Source: Lepidurus packardi (Eukaryota > Arthropoda > Branchiopoda > Notostraca > Triopsidae). From it: a stretch of DNA of 64,000 nt. The stretch lies in the NCBI GenBank assembly GCA_023053545.1, contig JAKZAN010000002.1:1162375-1226374 (forward strand), written 5' to 3'. The notes beneath the pieces are model-generated. The model ran no database searches. It saw only the letters and a program-made list of their open reading frames with translations, and had not been told where the DNA came from. Positions 13,104 to 23,118 of this stretch are shown here, piece by piece. Within the stretch, counting starts at the first letter, position 1; every line of letters begins with the position of its first letter. The translations under genes and the position numbers were made by a program.

Positions 13104-13388
13104 ATGACTTCGTCCGTAGAGGCCATGGGTTCAGATTGGTCGGAGGAAGACTCACTTGAAGACTTTTCCCCAGGAAGGGCCAGGTATGGAAAATCCGGAA
13201 CAAGGGAACTTGTCAAGGAAAGTAGAGTGGTTAAGGCAAAAGGGTTTGAGACGGTCATATCCAAAAGGGATAAGTTAGCTATGAATGAAACTGGAAAGGG
13301 AACAAAACCTGTAGGGAAGGGAACCAAATCTAGCTCAAGTGCAAGTACAAGCGTGTTCATAATATGCAACGCGTTTAATAATTCCTAA
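13104..13388 (+). CDS. hypothetical ORF, 94 aa, unrecognised
   Basis: ATG 13104 to a stop near 13388 gives a 94-residue reading frame. It has an acidic N-terminal third (SDWSEEDSLEDF) and a Lys/Gly/Ser-rich remainder (KGTKPVGKGTKSSSSAS). The opposite strand is also open here, so coding direction is not certain. It has no homology I recognise. A possible downstream exon starts after an AG near 13520, but phase and donor were not established. Treat as low-confidence. Confidence 0.25.
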   Translation: MTSSVEAMGSDWSEEDSLEDFSPGRARYGKSGTRELVKESRVVKAKGFETVISKRDKLAMNETGKGTKPVGKGTKSSSSASTSVFIICNAFNNS

Positions 13389-14811
13389 TATCCAAGTCTT
13401 TCGCAAAACAATAAAAAAGATTAGTGCCATCATATACGGGAGCCTCAAGTTGCAAACTAAGTTAAAAACGCAACCTGTTTCTGTACCAAAACCAACTCGT
13501 CTGTTTTATTTTCTCCTATAGGCGTTTATGAAAGGAAAAGAATTTGTACAAAAGAATTTTGGGGCCTGCCTCAACCCGACTCAATATACCGAACTTACCG
13601 CAGCTGGTTATGCTAATGTGTGTAAAATAAATTACTGGATGATGCCAGTTTATTATAAATTGCATCGACCAAAGTTCCCTAGTAGTGCTCCGCTTAGTCC
13701 AGCTAGTAAAATTGGTCAGAGAAGTTCCATAATTTCTACAGGCCTCCGAAGAATATACCATTCCCTTCTAAGAAATACGGCTTCTCTCACGAAGTTAATC
13801 ATCGCAACAGATGCTCTGTTTTCTGCGGAACATACTTTGCCCAAATCTAAGATCATCTTGTGCCTAACAGTACATAATTTCTAACGCTGTCCGTTTTGGT
13901 GTGTGGTTTCGCAAATGCTTCCGGCTGGTATACTTTACGCTCCACAGTATAATTACTGGTAGCGACCTCAAGCAATTTGTTCTGACTTGGACCGAACACT
14001 TGTACTACTCTCTCGGTCGTATTTCCTTGCATTTAGCCGGAAACGTAATTCAATCCACAAGTTATTGCAAGACTGGCGAAAACCAGAAGAACCACTGGAT
14101 AGCCAAACAACCAACGATGAACTCGTTCATAGCTTTTCGCCTTGTCAGCACTTGTGCGTGTATATCTATTGTTGGCGCAACCGGCTTTTCTAGTCATTTG
14201 AATATTGTACCTGCAAAACGTTGACAAAAACTTCGCTCAATTTTACTATAATATAATAAGAAAACTCGAGAGCTTTCTAGGTTGTTTATGATGTATGACT
14301 GTTATTAATCTTTTATGCCATCTGTGGGCAGCTTATCAAACTAGCCGTGGTAATTATTTTGACCCTCTTGTGCAACACTTTACCCAAGCAATTAAAACAA
14401 TTTGAGAATAACACATGTCCTTCACTATGCTCTAAATTATGCCTTGTCTCAGCTTCCAATCATTAGGCAAGCAAAGCAAAGTGAATAACCGCCTCATGCA
14501 AGGGTAGTGCTTTTCCATTGACACCCGACTGTGAGGGTCGGTCAACATCGTATCGTGTGAAATACGAATTTGTCGAGTTTTCCTTTTAAATACCGGATTA
14601 CCACCAAACTGACTTCGTTATTATTAAATTAGTAGTAATACTTGAGATCATGATAACTGCATGTATCCTAAGTTGATTAATAATAACAATTAACAGTAAT
14701 AATTCCAAGTGTTTGAAGGAGTCATTTTATGGAATGTGGATTCTGATATTGACATATAGAGATATGTACTGCACTGAGGTTTTTTGTTCCAGTAACAGTT
14801 TCAATACTAGA
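13389..14811. other. no recognised gene; degenerate open segments
   Basis: 13520-13884 is open on the plus strand after a CTCCTATAG acceptor-like sequence (AFMKGKEFVQKNFGACL...), then broken by stops. A second open stretch at 13901-14224 is in another frame. These could be decayed coding or transposon-derived sequence, but I recognise no family. 14230-14810 is AT-rich with nothing assignable apart from the 3' flank of the mucin gene. Confidence 0.4.
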
Positions 14812-16644
14812 CTAAAATATGTAGCTCGCACTTTGCTGAAGTCTTTTAATAGCCATGGATGCTGTAGGTTGGATAGGGAGGGTGCTGGTGGGACTGACAG
14901 AAAGGGCATCGTATTCCAAGGTTCGCTTTCTTCGGTTCATTTTGCTGCACCTAGAAGTCGTACCGCAATTACAGTTAGTGGAGCCATCGGAACACACGCA
15001 ACACGTTTTTATGGCGACTGTAGTCGTAGTAGTGGACGTCTGAGTAACCGTTTTGGTAATCGATGAAGTTGAAGTTTGGGTTTGGGTTACAGAGATGGAA
15101 CTCGTTAAAGTGACTGGAGCAGGTGTTACGGTTGCAGTTGTGACAGAAATGGATACAGATGGCGTGGTGACTGTAGTTGTACTTGTCGCTGTCGATATGG
15201 TGGTAGACGTCGAAGTTTGGGTAATCATAGAGGTCACTGTTGTAGTCGAGGTGGAAGTGTATCTATCCGTGACAGAAATTGTGCTGGTCGAAAATTGTGT
15301 AGTTGTGAAGGTCGTCGAATCAGTTACGGACACTGTCGCTGGGGTTATTGTTGTGGTCGTAATTGATAGCGAAACAGACGGAGTGGTGACAGTCGTTGTT
15401 GAAGTCGTGGTAGAAGTTTGAGTGATGGTGGAGGATTCAGTGGATGTAGAGGTTACGGTGGATGTTGCAGTAGAAGATTGTGTTTCCGTTACGGATGACG
15501 TGACGGGAGGGAGAGTGAATGTAGAGGTTACCGTGTTTGTGGAGACTAACAAATCTTGTATAGTTTCGGTTATTACAGATGACACTGTTTGGGTGCTGGT
15601 TGATGTCTGCCGTTCGGTCGAGGTTACAGTGGAAGTTGAGGTTTGTGTGTCAGTTACCGACACTGTAGCAGGAGTCGGACTTACGCTTACAGTGGCAATT
15701 GACACAGACACTGATATCTCAGTCGTTGAAGACGTTACAGTTTGGGTTAAGTTCACACTATATACTTGTGTGGAAAACATTGTAACTGAACTCGGACTGA
15801 TAGTCTCGGTAGTCGTTGAGATTAACGTGGATGTATAAGCAGTTGTTGATGTTTTCGTTGTAACCGATGGGGTAGTAACGGTTGACATTTCGGTACTTGT
15901 CGAGGTTACGGTTGAGAGGTAAACAGATGTATAGCTGTCCGTTACAGACACTGTTGACGGGGTCGGACTTAAGGTAACGACGGTAGTTGATAAAGAGGTA
16001 GATAGGTAAGTGACTATTGATGTTTGCGTTGAAGCTGATATAAAAATGCTAGTGGGTGTATCAGTTATAACATAGATAGATGTTACAGTGGATGTTCCGT
16101 AGTCTGTACTATAAACTGTAGTAATCGCACTCCCCAAAACACTGCTGAGCGCATCGCCGAAATCGCCTCCCAGTGCTGCTACTCTGACGAGTAACGCTAT
16201 GGCTGCCCATGGTAGCATGGCTAAACTAGCGAGTTTTATATTTGCTAATGTTGGTATAAAGCCCATACCGTCAAATGGAGACAAAAGCTGTCGGCCCTGC
16301 GCTTGTGATTCTTCGGACCTCCCCGGTTCCATTACGTCGTGTTTGTCTTCCACACTGGACTTTATGCTAGGGGTTAGAATCTTAATCTGGGGATAGTTTT
16401 GATATGGGTAAAGCACCATAGCGGCCTTCGTGGGATTGCTTGTTTCCAACTGTCGGTCGCTTTTTAAAAGATGTTCGGTGTGTTGTTGATAATTATTACT
16501 AATCTTTTCTGACCAAGTCCAAGATGGTTCTAATTGGGTTACGGAGCGAAGCATGTTGGGCATTCGGTAGCCGTTAACTAACACGCTACAAAGAATACTC
16601 ATTGTCAACAGGAGACAAGACTGCACTAGGAAAGTTTTACCCAT
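14812..16644 (-). CDS. Ser/Thr-rich mucin-like secreted or membrane protein, 610 aa, single exon
   Basis: One uninterrupted minus-strand frame from ATG 16642-16644. Residues 1-25 (GKTFLVQSCLLLTMSILCSV) form a signal peptide. A second hydrophobic segment at about residues 130-158 (ASLAMLPWAAIALLVRVAAL) may be a membrane anchor. About 170-550 is almost entirely Ser/Thr/Val in imperfect repeats built on TVSVTD and TSTVTSTST, a classic O-glycosylation region. The tail has a small Cys cluster (CCVCSDGSTNCNCG) followed by a furin-like RRKR. Similar PTS-rich proteins occur in arthropod cuticle, gut and egg coats, but no named family is assignable. The Val-rich open frames on the opposite strand are mirror images of the repeats. 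No introns, unlike its neighbours. Confidence 0.75.
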   Translation of the reverse strand: MGKTFLVQSCLLLTMSILCSVLVNGYRMPNMLRSVTQLEPSWTWSEKISNNYQQHTEHLLKSDRQLETSNPTKAAMVLYPYQNYPQIKILTPSIKSSVEDKHDVMEPGRSEESQAQGRQLLSPFDGMGFIPTLANIKLASLAMLPWAAIALLVRVAALGGDFGDALSSVLGSAITTVYSTDYGTSTVTSIYVITDTPTSIFISASTQTSIVTYLSTSLSTTVVTLSPTPSTVSVTDSYTSVYLSTVTSTSTEMSTVTTPSVTTKTSTTAYTSTLISTTTETISPSSVTMFSTQVYSVNLTQTVTSSTTEISVSVSIATVSVSPTPATVSVTDTQTSTSTVTSTERQTSTSTQTVSSVITETIQDLLVSTNTVTSTFTLPPVTSSVTETQSSTATSTVTSTSTESSTITQTSTTTSTTTVTTPSVSLSITTTTITPATVSVTDSTTFTTTQFSTSTISVTDRYTSTSTTTVTSMITQTSTSTTISTATSTTTVTTPSVSISVTTATVTPAPVTLTSSISVTQTQTSTSSITKTVTQTSTTTTTVAIKTCCVCSDGSTNCNCGTTSRCSKMNRRKRTLEYDALSVSPTSTLPIQPTASMAIKRLQQSASYIF

Positions 16645-16898
16645 TTTGTATTTTTTTATGGATCTGTCAATTTAAAAATAATGTTCACACAGTTCACCAT
16701 CACTTAATGAAAAGTACAGTAATCATTAAAATGTTTTAGGAATAAGTGCGGCTGTATCACAGTGCGGCTGTACTGCGCACCAAAGCTGGACAACTCAGTT
16801 ACAAGATTTGGTAGAACACTCTGTTAAAGCAGTTTGTATTCAATTTATGTTTGTCTTCCGTCACTGAAGTATCTGAACCCATGACTGGGAAGAGGTAT

Positions 16899-16909
16899 CG
16901 ACTTATATA
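16899..16909 (-). promoter_or_regulatory. TATA box of the mucin-like gene
   Basis: The minus strand reads CCTATATAAGTC at about 16898-16909, roughly 255 bp upstream of the mucin ATG. TCAGT-type initiator-like sequences lie about 30 bp further downstream (minus direction). This is the clearest TATA element I saw and suits a tissue-specific, highly expressed secreted protein. Confidence 0.5.
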
Positions 16910-17380
16910 GGGATGAATAAAAAGAAATGAGGTCAAAGGGTATACAAAGTCATGGAAAAAGTAGATGTGCTGGAAAGCTGGCTAGAGCGCGATAGCATCG
17001 TGCGATGACTTGGAAGGCAAGGGCAAGGTTATCTATAGACCTACAGTGAGCGTTGAGTTCAATGTCCATAGCGGTCAGCCGCGAACCCCGGCAACGAGGT
17101 TAGGAACTCCCTTCCCCGAGGAGAGAGCAGCAATGGCCAAAGTGGCCTTTCAACTTTAACTGAGCTGTAAAGTTTCGCCGTAAGAGCTTTTAATGTAAGA
17201 GCTACAGGCAGTAAAAACTTGGTGCAGTAAAACTCGGTACAGTAAAAACGGTTCATTTCCACTGATATTTCAAATTACGTAGTCATCCGGCGAAAACGAA
17301 AATTAGGAAGTGGATGGCAATTAAAAATTAATGGGACAATGAGACGGAGTTTGCGAGAGTGGAGTCGGAAAAATTTTGGA
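16910..17380. other. intergenic with a short tandem repeat
   Basis: A degenerate 15-17 bp unit (GGxxCAGTAAAAxCT) occurs three times at about 17208-17252. TAAGAGCT occurs twice just before it. No coding sequence is recognised. Confidence 0.45.
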
Positions 17381-17389
17381 GGATAACTT

Positions 17390-17965
17390 TTAACAAATCT
17401 TTGTCTATCTAGAACATCCAGAAGCTACCAGGAATAAAGGGATTAAAGCCATTGGGGTACTAAGTAGATTAGGGGGACCAACTGGAGCAGTAGCCAGCAA
17501 GTTATGGAAATCCAGGACTAATCAGATAAAAGCTTGAATATGGCTCCATCGTACTCAAAACTATTAGCAAAAAAATGCAATGCCCTGAGGCAACCTACAA
17601 TAGAGCACTGAGGATCATCCTAGGAGCTATCAAAACCTCACCGATGGCAGTATTGTTTAACGTTTGGTACAATCCGCTACAAACATCTGACCGGCGGCCT
17701 GGTTACTGCATAAAAAACAGACAAATATCAGAACTCCTTCATCGATTTAGATATAGACATGGAAAAACAGGTTCTTGGCTATACAAGTTTAACTAAAAAA
17801 CTAGTTCGTGTGAAAAATGTGAAGAGGCGGAAGATAAGGCGAAGCACACAATTATGGGATGCCTGTACCACTTTTTTGAAGGCGAACTCCTAAAGAACAA
17901 ACTGATTAAAAAAGGAATTAATTTAGCCTCAAGAACGTTCTGGGTTTTGGTAGCGTTGACGTACT
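17390..17965 (+). pseudogene. decayed non-LTR retrotransposon (C-terminal end of ORF2)
   Basis: With frameshifts and stops removed conceptually only for recognition, the segment shows the hallmark order of arthropod LINEs (jockey/R1/I-like). First comes a GIKAIGVLSRLGGP segment at about 17436. NRALRIILGAIKTSPMAVL follows at 17590. LLHRFRYRHGKTGSWLYKFN comes at 17740, and finally a zinc-knuckle-like CEKCEE...HTIMGC at about 17815-17855. At least two in-frame stops and a frameshift lie upstream of 17575, so it is not functional. No poly(A) tail or target-site duplication was identified. Confidence 0.7.
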
Positions 17966-19237
17966 CTAGGAATGAATCCTAAGTCCAAATTCAATTACAA
18001 GAACATATTGTATTCTTTTGCAGACCAGCCGTCAACTCACGTTACGGCGGCCTCTCTCTCCCTCGTTCTACTCGTTTTGCTGTCTAGGAACAGCGGGCGA
18101 CCCTACTTTCTCTGGCGAGCCGTCACAGTAATCCATACCGAAGATAAACAATGTTTAGTTCAGTCCTTTCTAGTTGAATACTTAAGGTTTACACGGTTAG
18201 TCAATGTCGTAGAAGTAATCCGGTCTAAATTCTATCTTTTTTCCTCATTATTCACTTTCTTAGCCAGGTCCATCCTAATATAATCGTGTAAATTCGTGTT
18301 TGGTTCGAAGACGACCCGAGAAAGGATATAGCGACATCTATTGAGAAAGAATCGGACCATGCGATGCCACTACACCTGTCGTCTTTAACAATAAAGAAAA
18401 AAATAAGGAAGAAATCTATTTATTTTAAAATATCTTAAAGCAATAACAAATGTTAATACAATTTTTCTTGAACTATTACTATATATTTTATTATACAAGA
18501 AAATTCCTGCAATTATGTTCAGAAAATCACAATTTTATTCTGTAAAGCGAAATTCATTTACTGGCAAGAAAAACACAAGAAATGTCCCTTATCCGCCCTT
18601 GTTTCGTCGAACAAAAAGATGGTCTAGCGCGTACCACTTCCGAAAAGCGGTTGTTTACAGTGGGTTTAAATTAGGAAGGCCATATCGAAGGAAAAGTGGG
18701 GCTGTTTGGGGCTAATTTAAAGTTTTTTTCCATGTCGTAAAAGTTCGGAGGCGTTTGGTAAATAGTCGGTATCTGTGCCTGGTACCTATTCTAATCTCGT
18801 CTTGCCCCCCCCCCCCCCCCCCCCCCCCCTCTCCTTTTCTTGAGTTGGGTTCGTTTCCTTGCCTATTCACGTGCCGTATCGTGTTATCGACCTTGTACCT
18901 CGGTATAAGAAGACACTTATTTTCCTCTGGCGGTTTTTGAGTGGGGTGTAGGGGGTGGAACTCGTATACAATGCTAATTCCCTATACTTTTTTTTAAAGA
19001 GTAAAAAAAAAAGAAAAAAAAATCTCAGTCCTCAACGCTTGCGCCATGTTCGGCAAAGAACAGAGACATTCACCGCGATGCCCAGGTGGCTTCATGGATG
19101 GGCAGATTGCGTGATTCAAACCCTAAGAAACATATCCTCCCTTGGGTTCTTCCCCCTCCCCACAACATCTACATCAGTCTTCATTCTGATCAAGTCCTAA
19201 TATAAAGTCACCCGTATCGTGTGCAAAGTTCAGAGTC
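17966..19237. other. intergenic, no recognised gene
   Basis: Contains short open frames (for example a very basic 66-aa frame at 18515-18715) without recognisable similarity, AT-rich stretches and the long C tract. An AATAAA at about 18391 could belong to the 3' end of an inserted element. Confidence 0.4.
18805..18829 (+). repeat. poly-C tract (25 C)
   Basis: A run of 25 cytosines, G-quadruplex-forming on the minus strand. Length is likely polymorphic and prone to assembly error. Confidence 0.95.
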
Positions 19238-19845
19238 ATGCTTGAGCAGTCCAGCACGAAATTCGCTGCGTTTTCCTACATGGAAGAGGATAGACCATGG
19301 TCTCCAATACGAACTTGTTCTTCGGTGTCTTCCTTATCGGGTTTAACTAGCATTTCTTCCTCTGGTTTTTCCGAAAACGAACTCTCGAGACGCCTCGAAG
19401 TATAAAACGAGAAAATTTCGAATACTTTCTAATGAATTTTAGTGCAATTACTTAGGAAGAAGAGACTTGTTCGCTCTTCAGTGCATTATCTAGCGTTTCC
19501 AAGCTAGAATACCCTTGGTCTTCGCAACTACGTTCAGCCATCGAAACTCATTTCCCTCAAAAACTCGACAATGATACAATGAAACACACAGAAAGGCTTC
19601 AAGAACTTTCAGGAAATTCCAAACTTAGCAAATTGAACAAAACTTCGGTTCGCGGTTCCAATAAACCCGTTCGCAATTTTGTGTTTCCTTCGACTTCTAC
19701 CCCAAAATTTCCCAAAACGTGCGAAAATGGTCCCGTAACCTTTGACTGGGGTGCATTTTGGGAAACTCGGCTGAAATGTCTTAATTGGCTCCAAAAATAT
19801 TGCATTACATCAACCAGTCCTCCGAAGAACAAGAAAAGGAGTTAG
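19238..19845 (+). CDS. small two-exon protein with an APC-like 20-aa-repeat motif
   Basis: Exon 1, 19238-19399, and exon 2, 19456-19845, join in phase 0 across a 56-bp intron with GTATAA donor and CTTAG acceptor, giving 183 residues. Exon 1 encodes F-S-Y-M-E-E-D-R-P followed by IRTCSSVSSLSGLTSISSSG. This resembles the beta-catenin-binding 20-residue repeat of APC (F-x-V-E-x-T-P then SR-x-SSLSSLS). Exon 2 has a second weaker TCSLFSALSSVSKLE segment and ends in a Trp/Cys-rich then basic tail (KNKKRS). An AG just before the ATG (19234-19235) could be an acceptor, so an upstream exon is possible. It could be an APC fragment, a short APC-like protein or coincidence. I do not recognise the rest. 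Confidence 0.5.
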
Positions 19846-19980
19846 AAAGAGACTATTTCAGCAATGAAAATACCACAATAATATGACAAGCAAGATTTTA
19901 ATCGGTTTTTGGTTCAACAATTGTATAACTGAAGGCTTTTAGTATATTACAAGTAAAAATGTTTTAATTATTGCTCTCAT

Positions 19981-22900
19981 TCAAACTTTGGTCACATTGT
20001 AGTTATTTTTCCCATTATATTCCAAATCAGGTGTATCAGGTGAGTCAAACGCCCGGTTATCTTCGCCATTCTCTTTCTCGCCCTTCTCCGCATGAGGTTC
20101 CTATAAAACCACATTGTTAGACAAGTTGGACTTAAGTGTCTTAAAATAGAACGTACGTATTCATCTCCAACGTTGAATCGAAGGAATTCGCGCATAGTAC
20201 TAGGCAGGAACCGGTAAAGAGTATCCCCCAGATTGCAAATCAAATCTGGGTTTAATTTGCGAGGATCCTGGAATCCTGTTAACGCACTGACGATTAAGCC
20301 CACCACGATCACAGTTACACAGCCCACAGCAGAATACCACATGTAGGAAAGCTTATAAAGTGCCAACGGTTCTTCTCTATACGAAAGTAATTAGAAAATC
20401 AACTCATACAAAAATCGTTATGCGTTTAGACTGCTTCATTATGAAGAGTTACGTCAAGTTCTTACACTGGTAAAGTTGTAGCGGCTATGGGAACAACATG
20501 AGTCGTAACTTCATTGATTACGGCGCTCGTTTCGTTTAAAATTTTGCAGCCAATGATCGTTAAAGGTTTTCTAGCGACACTTAAGAAGCCTTTAGCTTTA
20601 GCAGCTTGAGTTCCGATACCAATCCAGAGCAAGAAACTCAAACTGGACAATATTCCAGCCACTGCGCCCTACAAAACCATGATTTTGTTCTCCATTTCGA
20701 CATTCCTTTTCGAATATTAATATGTCGTTTATCTTACAATGCCATTGGCCCAGGGGAAGAACATGCCGAGAGTAAAAACGCCCAACAATGGTCCACCAAT
20801 GATCCCGAAGATACTTAACGCTGCCTATAATAAGATACAGAATATAATTAACTTAATAAGACTGGTGTACTGTAATGCAATTACTTCTAACACGTTGCCC
20901 AATTGCTCAGCCACAAAGACCAAACCGAAGCAAACGACTCCAAATGCGACCGCTAATCCTTTCGAGACGTTTGTAGCTCTGGCATCCGACATATTTTTGA
21001 GGCAAAACGTCTTCACGAAGTCTTCCAAACTGATGGCTGCTAAGGAATTCAAGCCACTTGATACGGTACTAAGAAAGATTAATGAGAAATAAATTAGATT
21101 TGAAAAGAAAACTATAAATGGAAAGTCAATAAGTTAATTAGATTTACCTCAAAGCTCCACTGAAGATGCCGGCAACGAACAAACCTGGTAAACCGGGAAT
21201 ATGCCCTAAGGTGTGCATAACGAATAATGGGAAAAGCTGATCCGGTTTGCTCACCAACTACATAATGCGAAAAAAAAAACAATAAGATATTAATTTCATT
21301 AAGCTTAAATCCATAACTTAATTTCATGTGCATTAATCTTTAAAAAAAATTGAAATTCACGAAAACGTTCCCAAAGAAGGCTACATTTCGCCTAATTTTG
21401 TTACCGCTACGACAGAGTGAAAAGGTCAACATTGTTTGTGTTTATGGGAATAAGAAGGCCTAAAATGCGCGCTGGCCATAAGCGCTGTGTAATGGCTGGT
21501 GGTCCGGTGTACTTGCACAATGAACCAGCCAGGGGTGCACCGAGTGAAGCGTGGTATACGAACCGCGAGCCACATGCCGTTCAAGTAAAGCTACGCGCAA
21601 AATTTAAATCCTAACTGCAAATGCGCCGTTTATAGGGGCTAAGATGAAATATTTTTAAAAAAACGTAAATTTTTCTCCAGCTGAGAATATACTACTCGTT
21701 AAGAAAAGAAAATCATAGGCTTTGAAATTTATTGTTTATAATTAATTTATGGAATAAAAAGTGTCTTACGTTAGCTCCCAAGGGATCGCAGTTGGCATAT
21801 GTGGCATAGATAACTAATCCACCATAGCAGCAAATGCTAATGAGAGACACAAGTCCGAATAAATTGATCCAAACGGCACTAAAAACAATAGGAAACTGAA
21901 TAAAACATTGCATTCTAATTCAATGTCTGGTTAGGAAATTAACGGTAAAAACTCCGCTCTTACGTTTGGGCGATCTTCAAAGTTGGAACCGTTAAGTAAC
22001 GTTGGACTTGAGACTGATTCACTCCATAAATTGCCATCCAGGTAAAGTAGCCGCCCACAATTAAGGACCACACTGAGTGTCGCGTAGCAGGATTTGGGTC
22101 AAAACTAAAGTAAAAAATTAAGAATTAGAGCGAATTCAGATTGAGTGCAAGATGGACTTTATACTCCAAAAATTCGATGCGCGTAGAATTGAGGTTCAGT
22201 TCCCACACTTCATTAAATCCGACATCCACAGCTCCTTGCAACACCACTGCCAACATCGAACCGTACATAATAATCACTTGGATGGTATCAGTCCACATAA
22301 CCGCCTTCATTCCTCCCTAACAAGATAAAAATAGTTTTGCAATTTACCCTGATTAGTATTCAAACAGCTTACTACTGCCGTGTAGAAGATGCACACCACG
22401 AAAATAGAAGTGACGGATAAATATACGTTTAATCCAGTAACTTGGCTCAGCGCTAAGGCAGGTGCGTAGACCACTACTGCCATATACAGGCACTAAAAGA
22501 CGTAAAAATGAATTAAAACTTATCTTTTCTTTATCAAAAATAAATCAATTTCCTTACCATTTGGACTGTAAAAGTAGCCGAGCCTATAGTTCTCGCAGCG
22601 CTATTAAACCTCAATCCCAGATACTGTAATCCATCACACCCAAAACTTGTAAATCCGGTTATGTATTTTCTAGAATGTTTACCTCATAGGCAGAGGTGAC
22701 TTGGAGCTTATAAAAAATGGGTAAATACAAATAAGCCGAGGCGGGCATGACGAAAAAGAAGCTGAGCGCAATCAACCAATACATGGAGCCATACTGGTAC
22801 ATCTCGGCTGGCGTGCCCAATAGCGTGATGGCACTCATAAAACTACGACCAGAGTCATTTAGATCATGTAAGCCTTTCAAATTTACTGTTTTGGGCTTAA

Positions 22901-23118
22901 AAAAAATTTTACCTCGCAATTAAGGACATGGCCATGGGAAAAACTCCCATACTGCGCGAAGCCATCAGGAACTCGGCCGGATTATTGTTTTTTGAACCAA
23001 CCCAGGCATAATATACTCCAATAACAGCGGAAATGCCCAACATGGCCGCGAAAACTAAGTAGTCAGGCCATCCAAAAAGCTTCACTAAATCATCGGTTTC
23101 AGCAAAGTTCGTCGTCAT
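19981..23118 (-). CDS. SLC5A8-like: sodium-coupled SLC5 transporter (SLC5A8/A5/A6-like)
   Basis: Probable Na+-coupled monocarboxylate, vitamin or iodide transporter of the plasma membrane. About 12-13 minus-strand exons encode about 600 residues with the LeuT-fold pattern of about 13 membrane helices. Diagnostic pieces: [97 protein letters not shown] (the SSF signature); [44 protein letters not shown] contains an N-glycosylation sequon in a loop. The last exon splices at 20148 to a hydrophilic tail ending NVTKV at TGA 19981, a class I PDZ-ligand pattern as in human SLC5A8. The substrate cannot be read from sequence. The long intron at about 21260-21765 contains nothing recognised. Confidence 0.9.

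Noticed and set aside
13520-14224. Possible mitochondrial insert or retroelement
   Set aside because: No frame gave a recognisable mitochondrial, reverse transcriptase or integrase motif; left as unassigned.
15053-15838. Long Val-rich open frames on the plus strand opposite the mucin gene
   Set aside because: They are the antisense image of Thr/Ser repeats (ACT/ACC read as GTN) and lack any domain; the minus-strand frame has a signal peptide and a single long ORF.
18515-18715. Basic 66-aa ORF that could resemble an antimicrobial or ribosomal peptide
   Set aside because: No recognisable family, no signal peptide, no splice context; basic composition alone is not evidence.
20739-21092. 117-aa plus-strand ORF over the SLC5 gene
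   Set aside because: Antisense shadow of two transporter exons and the intron between them; the minus strand carries clear SSF motifs.
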